Notes: a model not told the origin generated them from the letters alone. Positions 35,785 through 44,975 are shown, counted from the stretch's first letter. The stretch: DNA of 64,000 nucleotides from Rhizobiales bacterium Y(2018) (GCA_005502925.1 SCPD01000003.1:62001-126000), one strand, 5' to 3'. Made by a program: numbers and translations.

Positions 35785-35876
35785 TTATGGCCGGGCTTAC
35801 CCCGGCCATCCAGCATCTAACCTCGACGAGCCGTTTCAATTGAAACACTGGATGGCCGCCTCAAAGGCGGCCATGA
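35785..35876. repeat. REP-like double hairpin element
   Basis: Two hairpins, ATGGCCGGG/CCCGGCCAT (35787-35795 with 35801-35809) and ATGGCCGCC/GGCGGCCAT (35852-35860 with 35866-35874). They are also arranged as one long dyad: GGCCATCCAG near 35805 pairs with CTGGATGGCC near 35848. This build is typical of intergenic palindromes scattered through Bradyrhizobium and relatives. It lies between the convergent ICMT and recR genes and may double as a bidirectional transcription stop. Confidence 0.75.
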
Positions 35877-35890
35877 CGGGAGCGGAAGGG

Positions 35891-36493
35891 CTAAAACGGC
35901 CGTCTCGCCCGCATCGCCTGGGTGAGCGTGCCTTCGTCGAGATAATCGAGCTCGCCGCCGACCGGCACGCCATGGGCGAGCCGCGAGGTCGCGATATTCA
36001 GGTCCTTGAGCCGGTCGATGATGTAATGCGCCGTCGTCTGACCCTCGACCGTGGCATTGACGGCAAGCACCACTTCCTTGACGCCCTCATGCCCGGCCCG
36101 CTCGACCAGGCGCGCGATCGAAAGATCCTCGGGACGAATGCCCTCCACCGCCGACAAGGTGCCGCCGAGCACGTGATAGAGGCCGCTCCAGGCGCCGGCG
36201 CGTTCCAATGCCCATAGGTCGCCCACTTCCTCGACCACGCAGATCACGCTCCTGTCGCGGCGCGGGTCGTGGCACAGAGTGCAGGGATCGCTGGTGTCGA
36301 CATTGCCGCATTCGGAGCAGACCGTCACCTTGTCGCGCGCTTCCTCCATCGCGGTGGTGAGCGGAATCAGGAGCTTCTCGCGGTTCTTGATCAGATGCAA
36401 AGCGGCGCGGCGCGCCGAGCGCGGGCCAAGCCCCGGCAATTTGGCCAGGACCTGGATCAGGCGTTCGATCTCGGGGCCGGTGGTGCGCCGCAT
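35891..36493 (-). CDS. recR: Recombination protein RecR
   Basis: 200 residues. Acts with RecF and RecO to load RecA at gapped DNA. The helix-hairpin-helix region [17 protein letters not shown] lies near the N-terminus, the C4 zinc finger is [16 protein letters not shown], and the Toprim domain starts [14 protein letters not shown], with [12 protein letters not shown] later. The ATG at 36493 gives [12 protein letters not shown], the normal N-terminus. Classic dnaX-ybaB-recR order on the minus strand; the ybaB stop is 7 bases upstream of the start. Confidence 0.97.
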   Translation of the reverse strand: MRRTTGPEIERLIQVLAKLPGLGPRSARRAALHLIKNREKLLIPLTTAMEEARDKVTVCSECGNVDTSDPCTLCHDPRRDRSVICVVEEVGDLWALERAGAWSGLYHVLGGTLSAVEGIRPEDLSIARLVERAGHEGVKEVVLAVNATVEGQTTAHYIIDRLKDLNIATSRLAHGVPVGGELDYLDEGTLTQAMRARRPF

Positions 36494-36500
36494 GGGCGGA

Positions 36501-36824
36501 TCAGAACGGAAGCTGGAATCCGGGCGGCAACGGCAGGCCACCGGTGATCGCCTTCATTTCCTCGGCGACCTGCTGTTCGACGCGGTTCTTGGCGTCGGCA
36601 TGGGCGGCGCCGATGAGGTCCTCGAGGATTTCCTTCTCTTCCGGCTTGAGCAGGCTCGGATCGATATCGGTCGCGATGAGCACGCCCTTGCCGTTGAGCG
36701 TCACTTTCACCAGGCCGCCACCCGACTGGCCGGTCACGGTCATCTGGCCGAGCTTCGTCTGCATGTCCTGCATCCGGCTCTGCATCTCCTGCACCTGCTT
36801 CATCATAGAGCCAAGATTTTTCAT
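36501..36824 (-). CDS. ybaB: YbaB/EbfC nucleoid-associated protein
   Basis: 107 residues. The small dimeric DNA-binding protein of the dnaX-ybaB-recR cluster: [41 protein letters not shown] and [22 protein letters not shown] are family hallmarks. Its exact role is not settled, although it binds DNA in several bacteria. Starts within 4 bases of the dnaX stop (36821-36824 overlap, ATGA). Confidence 0.96.
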   Translation of the reverse strand: MKNLGSMMKQVQEMQSRMQDMQTKLGQMTVTGQSGGGLVKVTLNGKGVLIATDIDPSLLKPEEKEILEDLIGAAHADAKNRVEQQVAEEMKAITGGLPLPPGFQLPF

Positions 36825-38545
36825 CGCTCGTCCGTGTCCTTCTCAATTTGCATGTCATCGACGGGGGTGACGGCGCTTTCGAAATCGCGCACATCGACGA
36901 TCTCGGCACCGGGGAAACGTTTGAGGATCGCCTGGACATCGGGATGCTCGCGCGTCTCGCGATAGATCGTATCCTTCTTGTCCTGGCGCTGCTGGGCGAG
37001 CGGCTTCTCGCCGCCGTCGCGCGAGACGAGCACCATCCAGCGCTGGCCCGTCCATTCATTGAGCTTGCGGCCGAGCTCATTGACGAGGCCCGGCGGTGCG
37101 GAGGCCTCGAGCGCTACTTCGATCTGGCCCGGGCTCACGCGGATATGCCGCATGAGATTCTCGATCTGGTTCTTGAGCCTTATGTCGCGCTTCTCGCCGA
37201 CATAGGCGGCGACATCGCTCAGATGGGCGAAAGGCCGCGTTTCGGTGCTGCGCTCCTGCGGCCGCTCGCCCGCGGGTTCTGAGGCGACCGCGAGTTGGCC
37301 GTAGTCGACCGGCGGCGGACCATTACCATTGTCGGGCTCGCGCTCCACACGCGGCGCCGGCCGCGCTTCACGCGGCGGCGGCGCGCCTTCGCGCACCATC
37401 CGCACCAGATCATCGCCGGAAGGGAGGCCTGCCGCATAAGCGAGCCGGATCAGCACCATTTCCGCCGCCATCAGCTGGTCGGAATGAAGCTCGATCTCCT
37501 TGAGCCCCTTCAGCAGCATCTGCCAGGCGCGCGTCAGATGCGGCATCGAGATCTTGGCCGCATGCTCCTGGCCGCGCTGGCGTTCGGTCTCGCTGCGGGA
37601 CGCATCGCCCGATGCCTTGGGCGCCACCTTGAGGCGCGTCACCCAATGCACATAATCGGCGAGGTCGCTCAATATCGTATGGGGATCGCCGCCCGCCTCA
37701 TGCTGGGTCTCGATCTCCTTGATGGCGGCGGCCGCGTCGCCCGCCATGACCGCCTCGAAGAGCTCGATGACGCGGGTGCGGTCGATGAGGCCCAGCATGG
37801 CGCCGACCTCGGCCGCCTTCACCGTCTCGCTGCCATAGGCGATGGCTTGATCGAGCAGCGACAGGCCGTCACGCGCCGAGCCTTCGGCGGCACGCGCGAT
37901 CATGCGCAGCGCGTCATCCTCGATGGCGACCGATTCCGCCTTCGCCACCTTGGCGAAGAGCTGCATCAGCACCTCGGCATCCATGCGGCGCAGATCGAAA
38001 CGCTGACAGCGCGACAGGATGGTGACCGGAACCTTGCGGATCTCGGTCGTCGCGAAAATGAACTTCACATGCGGCGGCGGCTCTTCCAGCGTCTTCAGCA
38101 ACGCGTTGAAGGCGTTCTTCGACAGCATGTGGACTTCGTCGATGATATAGACCTTGTAGCGCGCCTGGATCGGGGCATAGCGTACGCCCTCGATGATCTC
38201 GCGCACATCATCGACACCGGTATTGGAGGCGGCGTCCATCTCGATCACGTCGATATGACGCGATTCGAGGATCGCCTCGCAATCGGGCGTCACGTCCGGC
38301 ATCTCGATCGAGGGGCCGCCCGGGTAATTGAGAGCGCGGGCGATCAGCCGCGCGGTGGTGGTCTTGCCGACGCCGCGCACGCCGGTCAGCATATAGGCCT
38401 GGGCGATGCGGCCGGTCGCGAAAGCGTTGGAAAGCGTGCGCACCACCGCCTCCTGGCCGATCAGGTCGGCGAAGGTCCGCGGGCGGTATTTGCGGGCGAG
38501 AACGCGATAACCGTGGGCGCTCGCGCCGCTTGCTTCTTCGGTCAC
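36821..38545 (-). CDS. dnaX: DNA polymerase III subunit gamma/tau
   Basis: 574 residues from the GTG at 38545. AAA+ clamp-loader ATPase with Walker [12 protein letters not shown], Walker [10 protein letters not shown] and sensor region [15 protein letters not shown] (SRC motif). The Cys4 zinc module expected after the ALNY segment is degenerate, with only one Cys, as I recall for other rhizobial DnaX. A tau-type C-terminal region (about 380-574) ends [17 protein letters not shown]. The GTG start is inferred: the open frame continues upstream into the SRP RNA gene, where coding is unlikely. An upstream in-frame ATG at 38626 would overlap that RNA. Confidence 0.94.
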   Translation of the reverse strand: MTEEASGASAHGYRVLARKYRPRTFADLIGQEAVVRTLSNAFATGRIAQAYMLTGVRGVGKTTTARLIARALNYPGGPSIEMPDVTPDCEAILESRHIDVIEMDAASNTGVDDVREIIEGVRYAPIQARYKVYIIDEVHMLSKNAFNALLKTLEEPPPHVKFIFATTEIRKVPVTILSRCQRFDLRRMDAEVLMQLFAKVAKAESVAIEDDALRMIARAAEGSARDGLSLLDQAIAYGSETVKAAEVGAMLGLIDRTRVIELFEAVMAGDAAAAIKEIETQHEAGGDPHTILSDLADYVHWVTRLKVAPKASGDASRSETERQRGQEHAAKISMPHLTRAWQMLLKGLKEIELHSDQLMAAEMVLIRLAYAAGLPSGDDLVRMVREGAPPPREARPAPRVEREPDNGNGPPPVDYGQLAVASEPAGERPQERSTETRPFAHLSDVAAYVGEKRDIRLKNQIENLMRHIRVSPGQIEVALEASAPPGLVNELGRKLNEWTGQRWMVLVSRDGGEKPLAQQRQDKKDTIYRETREHPDVQAILKRFPGAEIVDVRDFESAVTPVDDMQIEKDTDER

Positions 38546-38605
38546 TGGCGAGCCTGCCGGTCTGTTCCAAGGGCGTTTTCTTGAGAACTTCTGGAAAGCG
38601 CTCAA

Positions 38606-38707
38606 GGCGGGAGGCTGGACGGGCAACCCGTACCAAACTCGTTAGGGCTGCTTCCTTCCGGACCTGACCCGGTTGGCGAGCGACACGTCCGCCGCCAACC
38701 TCCCGCC
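38606..38707 (-). ncRNA. ffs: Signal recognition particle 4.5S RNA (small SRP RNA)
   Basis: On the minus strand the highly conserved domain IV reads GGTCAGGTCCGGAAGGAAGC, with the GGAA tetraloop and the asymmetric loop that binds Ffh. The closing stem is formed by 38606-38614 and 38699-38707 (GGCGGGAGG with CCTCCCGCC), giving about 102 nucleotides. It lies just upstream of dnaX on the same strand, a location seen in many Alphaproteobacteria. With Ffh and FtsY it targets membrane proteins co-translationally. End positions are accurate to a few bases. Confidence 0.95.
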
Positions 38708-38842
38708 GCCTATATCGGGCCTCGTCAGGCAAAAGGCAAGCCTGTCGGAATTACCCTGGGAACCCAGTTGACTCACCGTCACAAAGGCCTGCTATCCTGT
38801 CGCCAGTGCGGCGCCTTAAGAGCCAATCAACAGGGGACTACA

Positions 38843-39115
38843 ATGAAACTTTCGATACTCGGACTTGCCGTCGCCGGGGCGGCGGCCATCCTGCTGCAGA
38901 CCGGTATTTCGGCCCAGTCGTCCAAGGCGGTGGCCGCTGAAACCTGCATCAAGACCAATGTGACGCTGCATGTGAAGCGCTGCGGGGCGGAAGCGGCCCA
39001 GGCCAGCGCCTCGGCCGGCGAGTCCGCGGCCGAACCGACGGTGACGCCGACGGCGGGCCCGGCGCCCTCCTGCATCAAGACCAATGTCGCGAAGCATGTG
39101 AAGCGCTGCGCCTGA
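38843..39115 (+). CDS. Small secreted protein with duplicated C-x11-C motif
   Basis: 90 residues. Sec signal peptide (MKLSILGLAVAGAAAILLQTGISAQ), then two near-identical copies of CIKTNVxxHVKRC (one in CIKTNVTLHVKRCG, one in CIKTNVAKHVKRCA at the C-terminus) linked by an Ala/Ser/Thr/Pro-rich spacer. Each copy has two Cys that could pair as a disulfide and a His that could bind metal. I do not recognise the family. Start at 38843 with CAGGGGACTAC upstream. It has its own terminator (39138-39168), so it is probably a single-gene unit. Confidence 0.8.
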   Translation: MKLSILGLAVAGAAAILLQTGISAQSSKAVAAETCIKTNVTLHVKRCGAEAAQASASAGESAAEPTVTPTAGPAPSCIKTNVAKHVKRCA

Positions 39116-39137
39116 ACGCGGCCACAAGCGATACGGG

Positions 39138-39168
39138 AGCCCTTTCCGGCCGCCGGGAAGGGCTTTTA
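39138..39168 (+). terminator. Rho-independent terminator after the small Cys-motif protein
   Basis: A 12-bp stem, 39138-39149 (AGCCCTTTCCGG) with 39153-39164, including one T-G wobble, a 3-base loop and a short T run. Confidence 0.85.
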
Positions 39169-39222
39169 CGTTTCGGGAACCGGCGCATTGACCCCTTCCC
39201 AGCCATCGCTTATCTGAGCGGC

Positions 39223-39744
39223 ATGGCCAAACGTGACCTCATCATCCTGCCCGATCCCCTGCTGCGCACCGTCTCCAAACCGGTCAAAGCGGTCGATCAG
39301 GCGACACGCAAGCTCATGGATGACATGCTGGAGACCATGTATGAGGCGCCCGGCATCGGGCTCGCCGCGGTCCAGATCGGGGTTCCCCGGCGCGTGGTGG
39401 TGATCGATATCTCCAAAGAAGGCGAGGAGAAGCAGCCGCTGTTCCTGGTCAATCCGGAGGTCGCCTGGTCGAGCCCGGAAGAGTCGGATTACGAGGAAGG
39501 CTGCCTGTCGATCCCGGAATTCTTCGACATGGTGACCAGGCCCAAGGAGGTCACGGTGCGCTATCTCGACCGCCAGGGCGAGGCCAAGGAGATGCAGTGC
39601 TCGGGCGTGCTCGCCACCTGCGTGCAGCATGAGATCGACCATCTCAACGGCGTCCTGTTCATCGACTATATTTCCAAGCTGAAGCGCGACCGGGTGGTAA
39701 AGAAATTCACCAAGGCGCAGAAGCTTGCGCGCAGCGGAGCCTGA
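39223..39744 (+). CDS. def: Peptide deformylase
   Basis: 173 residues. Removes the N-formyl group from nascent proteins; Fe2+-dependent. All three motifs are present: [10 protein letters not shown] (motif 1), EGCLSIP (motif 2, metal-ligand Cys) and HEIDHLNG (motif 3, HExxH). The CLSIPEFF segment is typical of type I enzymes. Followed directly by fmt, which begins 4 bases after its stop; the def-fmt pair is widely conserved. Confidence 0.97.
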   Translation: MAKRDLIILPDPLLRTVSKPVKAVDQATRKLMDDMLETMYEAPGIGLAAVQIGVPRRVVVIDISKEGEEKQPLFLVNPEVAWSSPEESDYEEGCLSIPEFFDMVTRPKEVTVRYLDRQGEAKEMQCSGVLATCVQHEIDHLNGVLFIDYISKLKRDRVVKKFTKAQKLARSGA

Positions 39745-39748
39745 GGCG

Positions 39749-40675
39749 TTGCGGCTCGTCTTCATGGGCACGCCGGATTTCGCGGTGCCCACACTTGCCG
39801 CCCTTCTCGATGCCGGCCACAAGATCATTGCGGTCTATTCCCAGCCGCCGCGCCCGGCCGGTCGCGGCATGGTGGAAAAACTGACGCCGGTGCATCACTA
39901 TGCGCTCACCCATAATCTCGAAGTCCACACACCTCTGAGCCTCAAAGGCGAGGAGGAGCAGAAACGGTTCCGCGCGCACCGGGCCGATGCGGCGGTCGTC
40001 GTCGCTTATGGCCTGCTGCTGCCCAAGCCGATCCTGGACTCACCACGCCTCGGCTGCTTCAACGTCCATGCCTCGCTCCTGCCGCGCTGGCGCGGCGCCG
40101 CCCCCATCCAGCGCGCCATCATGGCGGGTGATGCGGAAACCGGCGTCACCATCATGCGTATGGAGGAAGGCCTCGATACCGGACCGATGTGCCTCGCGGG
40201 CCGCGGACCCATCGGGGCCACGACCACCGCCGGCAGCCTGCATGACAGCCTCATGCATCTGGGAGCGGGCCTCATGGTCGAGGCGCTCAAGCAGCTCGAG
40301 GGCGGCGCGCTCGAATGCCGGCCGCAGCCCGAAGCGGGCGTCACCTATGCCAAGAAGATCGACAAGGCCGAGAGCGAGATCGACTTCAACAAGCCAGCAT
40401 TGGAAGTCCGCAGCCACATTCACGGGCTGGCACCGTTTCCGGGCGCCTGGTTCCTGCTCGATCAGGAAAGCCGCACCTTCCGCATCAAGGTGCATCTCTG
40501 CGAAATCGTGGATGGGAAGGGTCGGCCCGGTGAAGTGATCGACGACAAGCTCACCATCGCCTGCGGCGACGGCGCCGTCCGCCTCCTCAGCCTGCAGCGC
40601 GAGGGCAAGAGCGCCATGGGTACCGAGGAATTCCTGCGCGGCTTCTCGGTGCCGAAGGGAACCGTGATCGGGTAG
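39749..40675 (+). CDS. fmt: Methionyl-tRNA formyltransferase
   Basis: 308 residues from a TTG at 39749, which gives the usual N-terminus (M)[13 protein letters not shown] and has GCCTGAGGCG just upstream. The ATG at 39764 would cut the first strand of the fold. Formylates Met-tRNAfMet with 10-formyl-THF. Catalytic Asn and His are in [19 protein letters not shown], Asp in EEGLDTGP. The C-terminal OB-like domain follows ([15 protein letters not shown]). Coupled to def. Confidence 0.95.
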   Translation: MRLVFMGTPDFAVPTLAALLDAGHKIIAVYSQPPRPAGRGMVEKLTPVHHYALTHNLEVHTPLSLKGEEEQKRFRAHRADAAVVVAYGLLLPKPILDSPRLGCFNVHASLLPRWRGAAPIQRAIMAGDAETGVTIMRMEEGLDTGPMCLAGRGPIGATTTAGSLHDSLMHLGAGLMVEALKQLEGGALECRPQPEAGVTYAKKIDKAESEIDFNKPALEVRSHIHGLAPFPGAWFLLDQESRTFRIKVHLCEIVDGKGRPGEVIDDKLTIACGDGAVRLLSLQREGKSAMGTEEFLRGFSVPKGTVIG

Positions 40676-40886
40676 ATTATTCATCCCGTGGCAATCGCGG
40701 GCGCAATTGTGCAATTGGAGAATTCCAGGCGGGAGGCTCCGGCTGGGCACGATTACAGGGATCCAAAAATTTTCCCTGTAATTCGCTGTAAATCCCTGTT
40801 CCTTCCCTGTATTTCCGGGCACGCAAAACAGGGAATTCCCTGTTTCGGGAGTGATCGGGACAAATGGAAACCGATCGTGATCCGGA
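40676..40886. repeat. Intergenic region with short CCCTGT repeats
   Basis: 211 bases between convergent fmt and the copper chaperone gene. From about 40755 to 40846 it has at least five copies of TCCCTGT or its complement ACAGGGA (for example 40773-40779, 40793-40799, 40804-40810, and the inverted pair ACAGGGAATTCCCTGT at 40828-40843). The last is a perfect 16-base palindrome. A+T content is higher than in genes. Similar CCCTGT-rich spacers occur in rhizobial genomes; no function is known to me. Confidence 0.55.
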
Positions 40887-41354
40887 CTATTCAGGCCCAT
40901 CGGCGGCGACACCGCCGATCGGCACATCGAGCTTGACCTCACCAGCTTTTTCGAACGTAAGCGTCACCGCGAGACGCTCGCCCTTCTTCAAAGGCGCCTT
41001 GAGGCCCGTCAGCATCACATGCAGCTTTTGGGGCGCGAGCGTCACGGTCGCCCTCGGCGCAATGGTGATCGCCTCGACATGGCGCATGCTCACCACGCCG
41101 TTCTCTTCGACATTCTCATGCAGCATCGCCATCTGCGCTGCGTCGGTCTGGACCGCGGTGAGCTTGTCGGCAGCATCGCCGTCATTGCGGATGGTGAAAT
41201 AGAGGGCGCCCGCCTTGGCGGCCGGCGTGGCGGAAGCGCGCGCGAAGGCGCCGGTGACCATCATGTCACCAGCATGTGCGGCCGTCACGAATGAGACGGC
41301 GGCGGCAATGGTCAGGCCGATAGCGGCGGCAAGCTCTAAGATAAGACTGCGCAT
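40887..41354 (-). CDS. PCu(A)C-type periplasmic copper chaperone
   Basis: 155 residues. A signal peptide (to about Ala28) is followed by the DUF461/PCuAC fold (PF04314). The copper-binding motif H(M)X10MX21HXM is complete: His79, Met90, His112 and Met114. It delivers Cu(I) to the CuA site of cytochrome c oxidase together with Sco proteins. The usual partner Sco1/SenC gene is not adjacent. Start at 41354 (MRSLILELAAAIG). Monocistronic in this window. Confidence 0.92.
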   Translation of the reverse strand: MRSLILELAAAIGLTIAAAVSFVTAAHAGDMMVTGAFARASATPAAKAGALYFTIRNDGDAADKLTAVQTDAAQMAMLHENVEENGVVSMRHVEAITIAPRATVTLAPQKLHVMLTGLKAPLKKGERLAVTLTFEKAGEVKLDVPIGGVAADGPE

Positions 41355-41418
41355 GAAGCACCTCGTGCCCGGAATATGCTCCTCCGATATGGGCACGATT
41401 ATGGAAGGACGGGAGCGG

Positions 41419-43011
41419 CTAACGGTCGCGCGCCTCGAGCCTGCGGTCCTCTTGCGTGGCAGGAATCCACCATTCGCGTCCGCGCGGCGTCTCGACATAT
41501 TCGGGCCATGGGAAGTCGATGGGCGGCGCATAGTCGCACCACGGGCCGATATCGCCTGCTTTGGCGAGACGCTCGGCATGCTCAACCTTGGCGCGCCGAA
41601 GCGCGTCCTTGTCCATCATCAAATCGAGCATCGTACCGGCAATCGTCTTCGCCGCCGTCTTGACCGTCGGATCGATGGTGGCGGGAATACCGCCCAGCGC
41701 GTTCATCACCCAGTCGGGATAGGCGAAACCCGCCGGCGCCTTCAGCGTGGCGCGGCCGACATAGAAACGCACCGCCGGCGCGTGCCAGGTCATGTCGGTG
41801 TAATCGTCGGACGTATAATGCGTCTGCCAGGCCGGGATCGTCTGGCGGATCTTGCGCTCGGCCTCCTGCGGCGCAATGAGCTCCTCGATCTCGGCAATGA
41901 AAGGCCGGTCCATCGGTGCGAGCTTCAGCTCCTTCTGGATCGCCTGTGCCACCGTGATCGCATCGGCGCCATAACGCGGCGCCCCTGCCCGCTCCATATT
42001 GCGGTAGGTGACTTCGGCCATCGCATGATTGGGAAGGCCCGGCCGCGACTTCGACACCCAATGCTTGCGCACCGTGCAATGGGCGGCGAGCGCGGCGCTC
42101 TCGGCATTGCGGTCGAGCACGGAGAAGATGTTCTCCAGCATGGCCCGGTCGGGGGTACGCGCGGCATACATGATCTGCGCCATCTGGGCCGCGAGATTGT
42201 CGGCCGTCGCCTGGCCGCTCGCCAGGATCGTCTCGTTGAGCGTCCAGGTGCCGGTATGGGGCAGCATATGGTCGCGCATCATCTTGGAGAGCGTATACAT
42301 GGCGACGACCGCGTCATTGGCGCCGGGGGCGCGGGCCGCGGTATGGGCGGCCGGGATCGGCCCTTTCACGGCATCGGCGAGCCAGGTCTCCGGCCGCTCG
42401 CACAGGAACTCGTAGATCGCCGCATAATAGGGTCCGCAATGCGTGTCCCACCGGCAGGTGTTGCAGTAAGGCAGCATGTAGAAGGGGTGAAAGGACAGAA
42501 GCGCATCGAGCTCGTCATAATAACCCTTGGCCGCGTGGATGGGCTTCGATCCCCTCACCTTCTCGGCGGGCTCGCCCATGAAGCGGATGGTGCCGGTGAC
42601 GCCGTGCTTCTCCATCGCCGCCTTGGCCGCCAGCGTGCCGACAAAGGCGCCCATGCCGAGCGCCGAATGCGGATCGGTATGGCCGCCGGCGAAACGCGAC
42701 AGGCCCTTGCGTGGCGCGCGATAGGTGTCGGCGACCTGGCAGTTGCCCGGCACCGCGTCATATTCGGCATAGGCCATGATGGTCGGGCCCTTGCCATTCG
42801 ACCAGGTGGCGGAGAAAGCGGTCGGCATGCCGGCCGAACCGACCTCGACCGTGAAACCCTCGGCCCTGAGCCGCGCCACATACCATTCGGCGGAACGGTA
42901 TTCGCGCCAGGCCGTCTCGGCGAGCGACCAGATATGGAAATTCCATTGCGACCAGTCGGGCTGCCGCTCATCGACAAACGCAAAGGCGGTCCGGGTTTCG
43001 GCGGAGATCAT
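41419..43011 (-). CDS. M20-family amidohydrolase (AbgB-like)
   Basis: 530 residues. Zn-dependent amidohydrolase/peptidase fold with dimerisation domain. Likely metal-region motifs are MAYAEYDAVPG, GGHTDPHSALGMGAFVG, RFMGEPAEKVRG and SFHPFYMLPYCNT. The family includes AbgB (p-aminobenzoyl-glutamate hydrolase) and other N-acyl amino acid hydrolases. It has no signal peptide. It follows the MocR regulator gene by 14 bases on the minus strand, so the regulator may govern its expression. Substrate unknown. Confidence 0.88.
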   Translation of the reverse strand: MISAETRTAFAFVDERQPDWSQWNFHIWSLAETAWREYRSAEWYVARLRAEGFTVEVGSAGMPTAFSATWSNGKGPTIMAYAEYDAVPGNCQVADTYRAPRKGLSRFAGGHTDPHSALGMGAFVGTLAAKAAMEKHGVTGTIRFMGEPAEKVRGSKPIHAAKGYYDELDALLSFHPFYMLPYCNTCRWDTHCGPYYAAIYEFLCERPETWLADAVKGPIPAAHTAARAPGANDAVVAMYTLSKMMRDHMLPHTGTWTLNETILASGQATADNLAAQMAQIMYAARTPDRAMLENIFSVLDRNAESAALAAHCTVRKHWVSKSRPGLPNHAMAEVTYRNMERAGAPRYGADAITVAQAIQKELKLAPMDRPFIAEIEELIAPQEAERKIRQTIPAWQTHYTSDDYTDMTWHAPAVRFYVGRATLKAPAGFAYPDWVMNALGGIPATIDPTVKTAAKTIAGTMLDLMMDKDALRRAKVEHAERLAKAGDIGPWCDYAPPIDFPWPEYVETPRGREWWIPATQEDRRLEARDR

Positions 43012-43025
43012 TCTGGATGTTCCTT

Positions 43026-44468
43026 TCAGCGCAAAGCGTCGGCGAGCTTCTTGATCGAGGCGTCGATCACCGCCTCATCGAACCCCGCATAGCCAAGAAG
43101 CAATCCCTGGCGGAAGGGCTTGCCGGCGAAAAAGTCGGAGAGCGCCGGGGCGAGCAAGCCGATCCGGGCGGCGCGCTTCGCTGCCTCGCGGTCGTCCATG
43201 CCGTTTTCGAGCGTGCAGATGAGATGCATGCCGGCGGGCTCGGGGCTGGTGGCGAGCACCCCTTTCGCATGGCGATCGATCGCTTCGCGCAAGACCAGCT
43301 GCCGCTTGGTGTAGAGACGGCGCATGCGCCTGATGTGGACGGCATAGTGGCCGAGCCGCATGAAATCGGCGAGTACCGGCTGCAGGAAAAGTGAAACGCG
43401 GGCGCCACGTTCGCGCATCACCGCCGACATGTCGCCAATGAGATTATGCGGCACCACGAGATAGCCGATGCGCAGGCCCGGCAGCATGGTCTTCGAGAAG
43501 GAGCCCAGCGAGATCACGACACCCGCATCATCGACGCCCATCAAGGCCGGCAGCGGCTTGCCGTGATAGCGATATTCGCTGTCGTAATCGTCCTCGATGA
43601 TCCAGGTCCTGTGCTGTCTCGCCCAGTCGAGCAGCGCCAGGCGGCGGCTGAGCGGCATGGTCATGCCGAGCGGGTAGTGCCGTGCCGGCGTCACCACCGC
43701 GGCGCGCGCATCCTTCGGGCCCTTGGTGATATCGAGGCCATCTCCGTCCACCGGAATAGGCGCCGTCTTGAAACCAAGCTCGGTGAAGGTGCGGCGGATC
43801 AGGACATAACCCGGCTCCTCGATGATGATCTTGTCGCCGCGCCTGAGGATGCTCTGGCCCAGAAGCTCGAGGGCTTCACCGGCACCGCTGGTGATCACCA
43901 CCTGCTCGGGCGCGCAGCGCATGCCGCGAAAGGCGCGCAGGTGATCGGCGATCGCCAGACGCAAAGGTGCCCAGCCCAAGGGATCGGGCGAAGCGAGAAG
44001 CTCGCGGACCGGGTTGCGCCAGGTCTTGAGCATGAGCTTGGCCCAGATCTCATGGGGAAACAGCGCAAGCTCCGGCGCCGCCGGTTGGAACGGACGCACC
44101 TCGTCGGGACGCGGCAAAGTCGCTTCCGCCACCGGAGTCACCTGCTGAGCGGCGCGCAGCACATGATCCGGCAGATCGGGCGCCACGAAGACACCGGAGC
44201 CATGCCGCCCTTCCGCATAACCTTCGGCGATGAGCTCATCGACCGCCGCCACCACGGTGGCGCGCGACACGCCGAGTTCTTCGGCATAGATGCGGCTCGA
44301 GGGCAGCCGAGCACCTGGCGCTATGGCCTGCGCCAGGATCAGGCGCTTCAGCTCGGAGGCAAGCTGGCGATGCAATGGCTCGCGGTCGGCGCGGTCGAGG
44401 CTGATGCTCGCCAGCGCGGCTTCGCCGAAAGTGGACTGCCGCTCTCTTCTTGATGTGGCTCTTTTCAT
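43026..44468 (-). CDS. MocR-type PLP-dependent transcriptional regulator
   Basis: 480 residues. An N-terminal GntR winged helix (about 25-100, SRIYAEELGVSRATVVAAVDELIAEGY) is fused to a class I aminotransferase domain. The PLP lysine is Lys326 in SLGSFSKTMLPGLRIGY, the Asp of IIEDDYDSEYRYHG contacts the pyridine nitrogen. Such regulators sense PLP or amino compounds (PdxR, GabR, TauR). Divergent from a PNPOx-fold gene with 60 bases between, and upstream of an M20 amidohydrolase, both likely targets. The effector is not predictable. Confidence 0.92.
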   Translation of the reverse strand: MKRATSRRERQSTFGEAALASISLDRADREPLHRQLASELKRLILAQAIAPGARLPSSRIYAEELGVSRATVVAAVDELIAEGYAEGRHGSGVFVAPDLPDHVLRAAQQVTPVAEATLPRPDEVRPFQPAAPELALFPHEIWAKLMLKTWRNPVRELLASPDPLGWAPLRLAIADHLRAFRGMRCAPEQVVITSGAGEALELLGQSILRRGDKIIIEEPGYVLIRRTFTELGFKTAPIPVDGDGLDITKGPKDARAAVVTPARHYPLGMTMPLSRRLALLDWARQHRTWIIEDDYDSEYRYHGKPLPALMGVDDAGVVISLGSFSKTMLPGLRIGYLVVPHNLIGDMSAVMRERGARVSLFLQPVLADFMRLGHYAVHIRRMRRLYTKRQLVLREAIDRHAKGVLATSPEPAGMHLICTLENGMDDREAAKRAARIGLLAPALSDFFAGKPFRQGLLLGYAGFDEAVIDASIKKLADALR

Positions 44469-44528
44469 CAGACCACTTTTGGCACATGCATCGCCCCCTG
44501 AACAGAGCTATGTGGTGAAGGGCGGATC

Positions 44529-44975
44529 ATGCTGACCGAAGAAATGAAATCGATCATCGCGACCTATCCTTTGGGCTTCGTCGCCAGCGTCAATCGCGAC
44601 GGCACGCCCAATCTCTCGCCCAAAGGCACCTTCGTCGCGCTCAACGACAAACAGCTGGTCTTCGGCCATATCCGTTCGCCCGGCACCATGGGCAATATCG
44701 CCGAACGCCCGGTCATCGAGATCAATTTCCTCGACGTACTGTCGCGCAAGGCCGTGCGGATTCGCGGACGCGCTTTCATGTTCCGGTCGAGCGCGCCCGA
44801 ATTCGCCGACCTCTTCGCAGCCCTTTCCGGCTGGAAAGGTTACACCGAGATGATGAAGGCGGTAGTGCGTGTCGACATCGATACCGCCAGCCTCATTCTG
44901 TCACCGGCTTATGATCTCGGCCACACAGAAGCCCAATTGCGCGAACAGTACAAAGCGAAGTTCACATCGCTTTAG
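44529..44975 (+). CDS. Pyridoxamine 5'-phosphate oxidase-fold flavin protein
   Basis: 148 residues. Split-barrel PNPOx-like domain: LGFVASVNRDGTPNLSPKGTFVALNDKQLVFG, then RPVIEINFLDVLSRKAVRIRGRA. Family members bind FMN or F420 and rarely have true PNPOx activity. The 60-base divergent arrangement with a PLP-binding MocR regulator suggests a role in vitamin B6 or flavin-linked metabolism, but this is inference. Confidence 0.88.
   Translation: MLTEEMKSIIATYPLGFVASVNRDGTPNLSPKGTFVALNDKQLVFGHIRSPGTMGNIAERPVIEINFLDVLSRKAVRIRGRAFMFRSSAPEFADLFAALSGWKGYTEMMKAVVRVDIDTASLILSPAYDLGHTEAQLREQYKAKFTSL

Noticed and set aside
38626-38707. Extension of dnaX N-terminus to the ATG at 38626
   Set aside because: The region is the conserved 4.5S RNA gene; extra residues MPVQPPALSAFQKFSRKR have no DnaX counterpart.
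41215-43092. Plus-strand open frame of about 625 codons opposite the M20 amidohydrolase
   Set aside because: Arg/Gly/His-rich translation without motifs; the minus-strand M20 gene is well supported.
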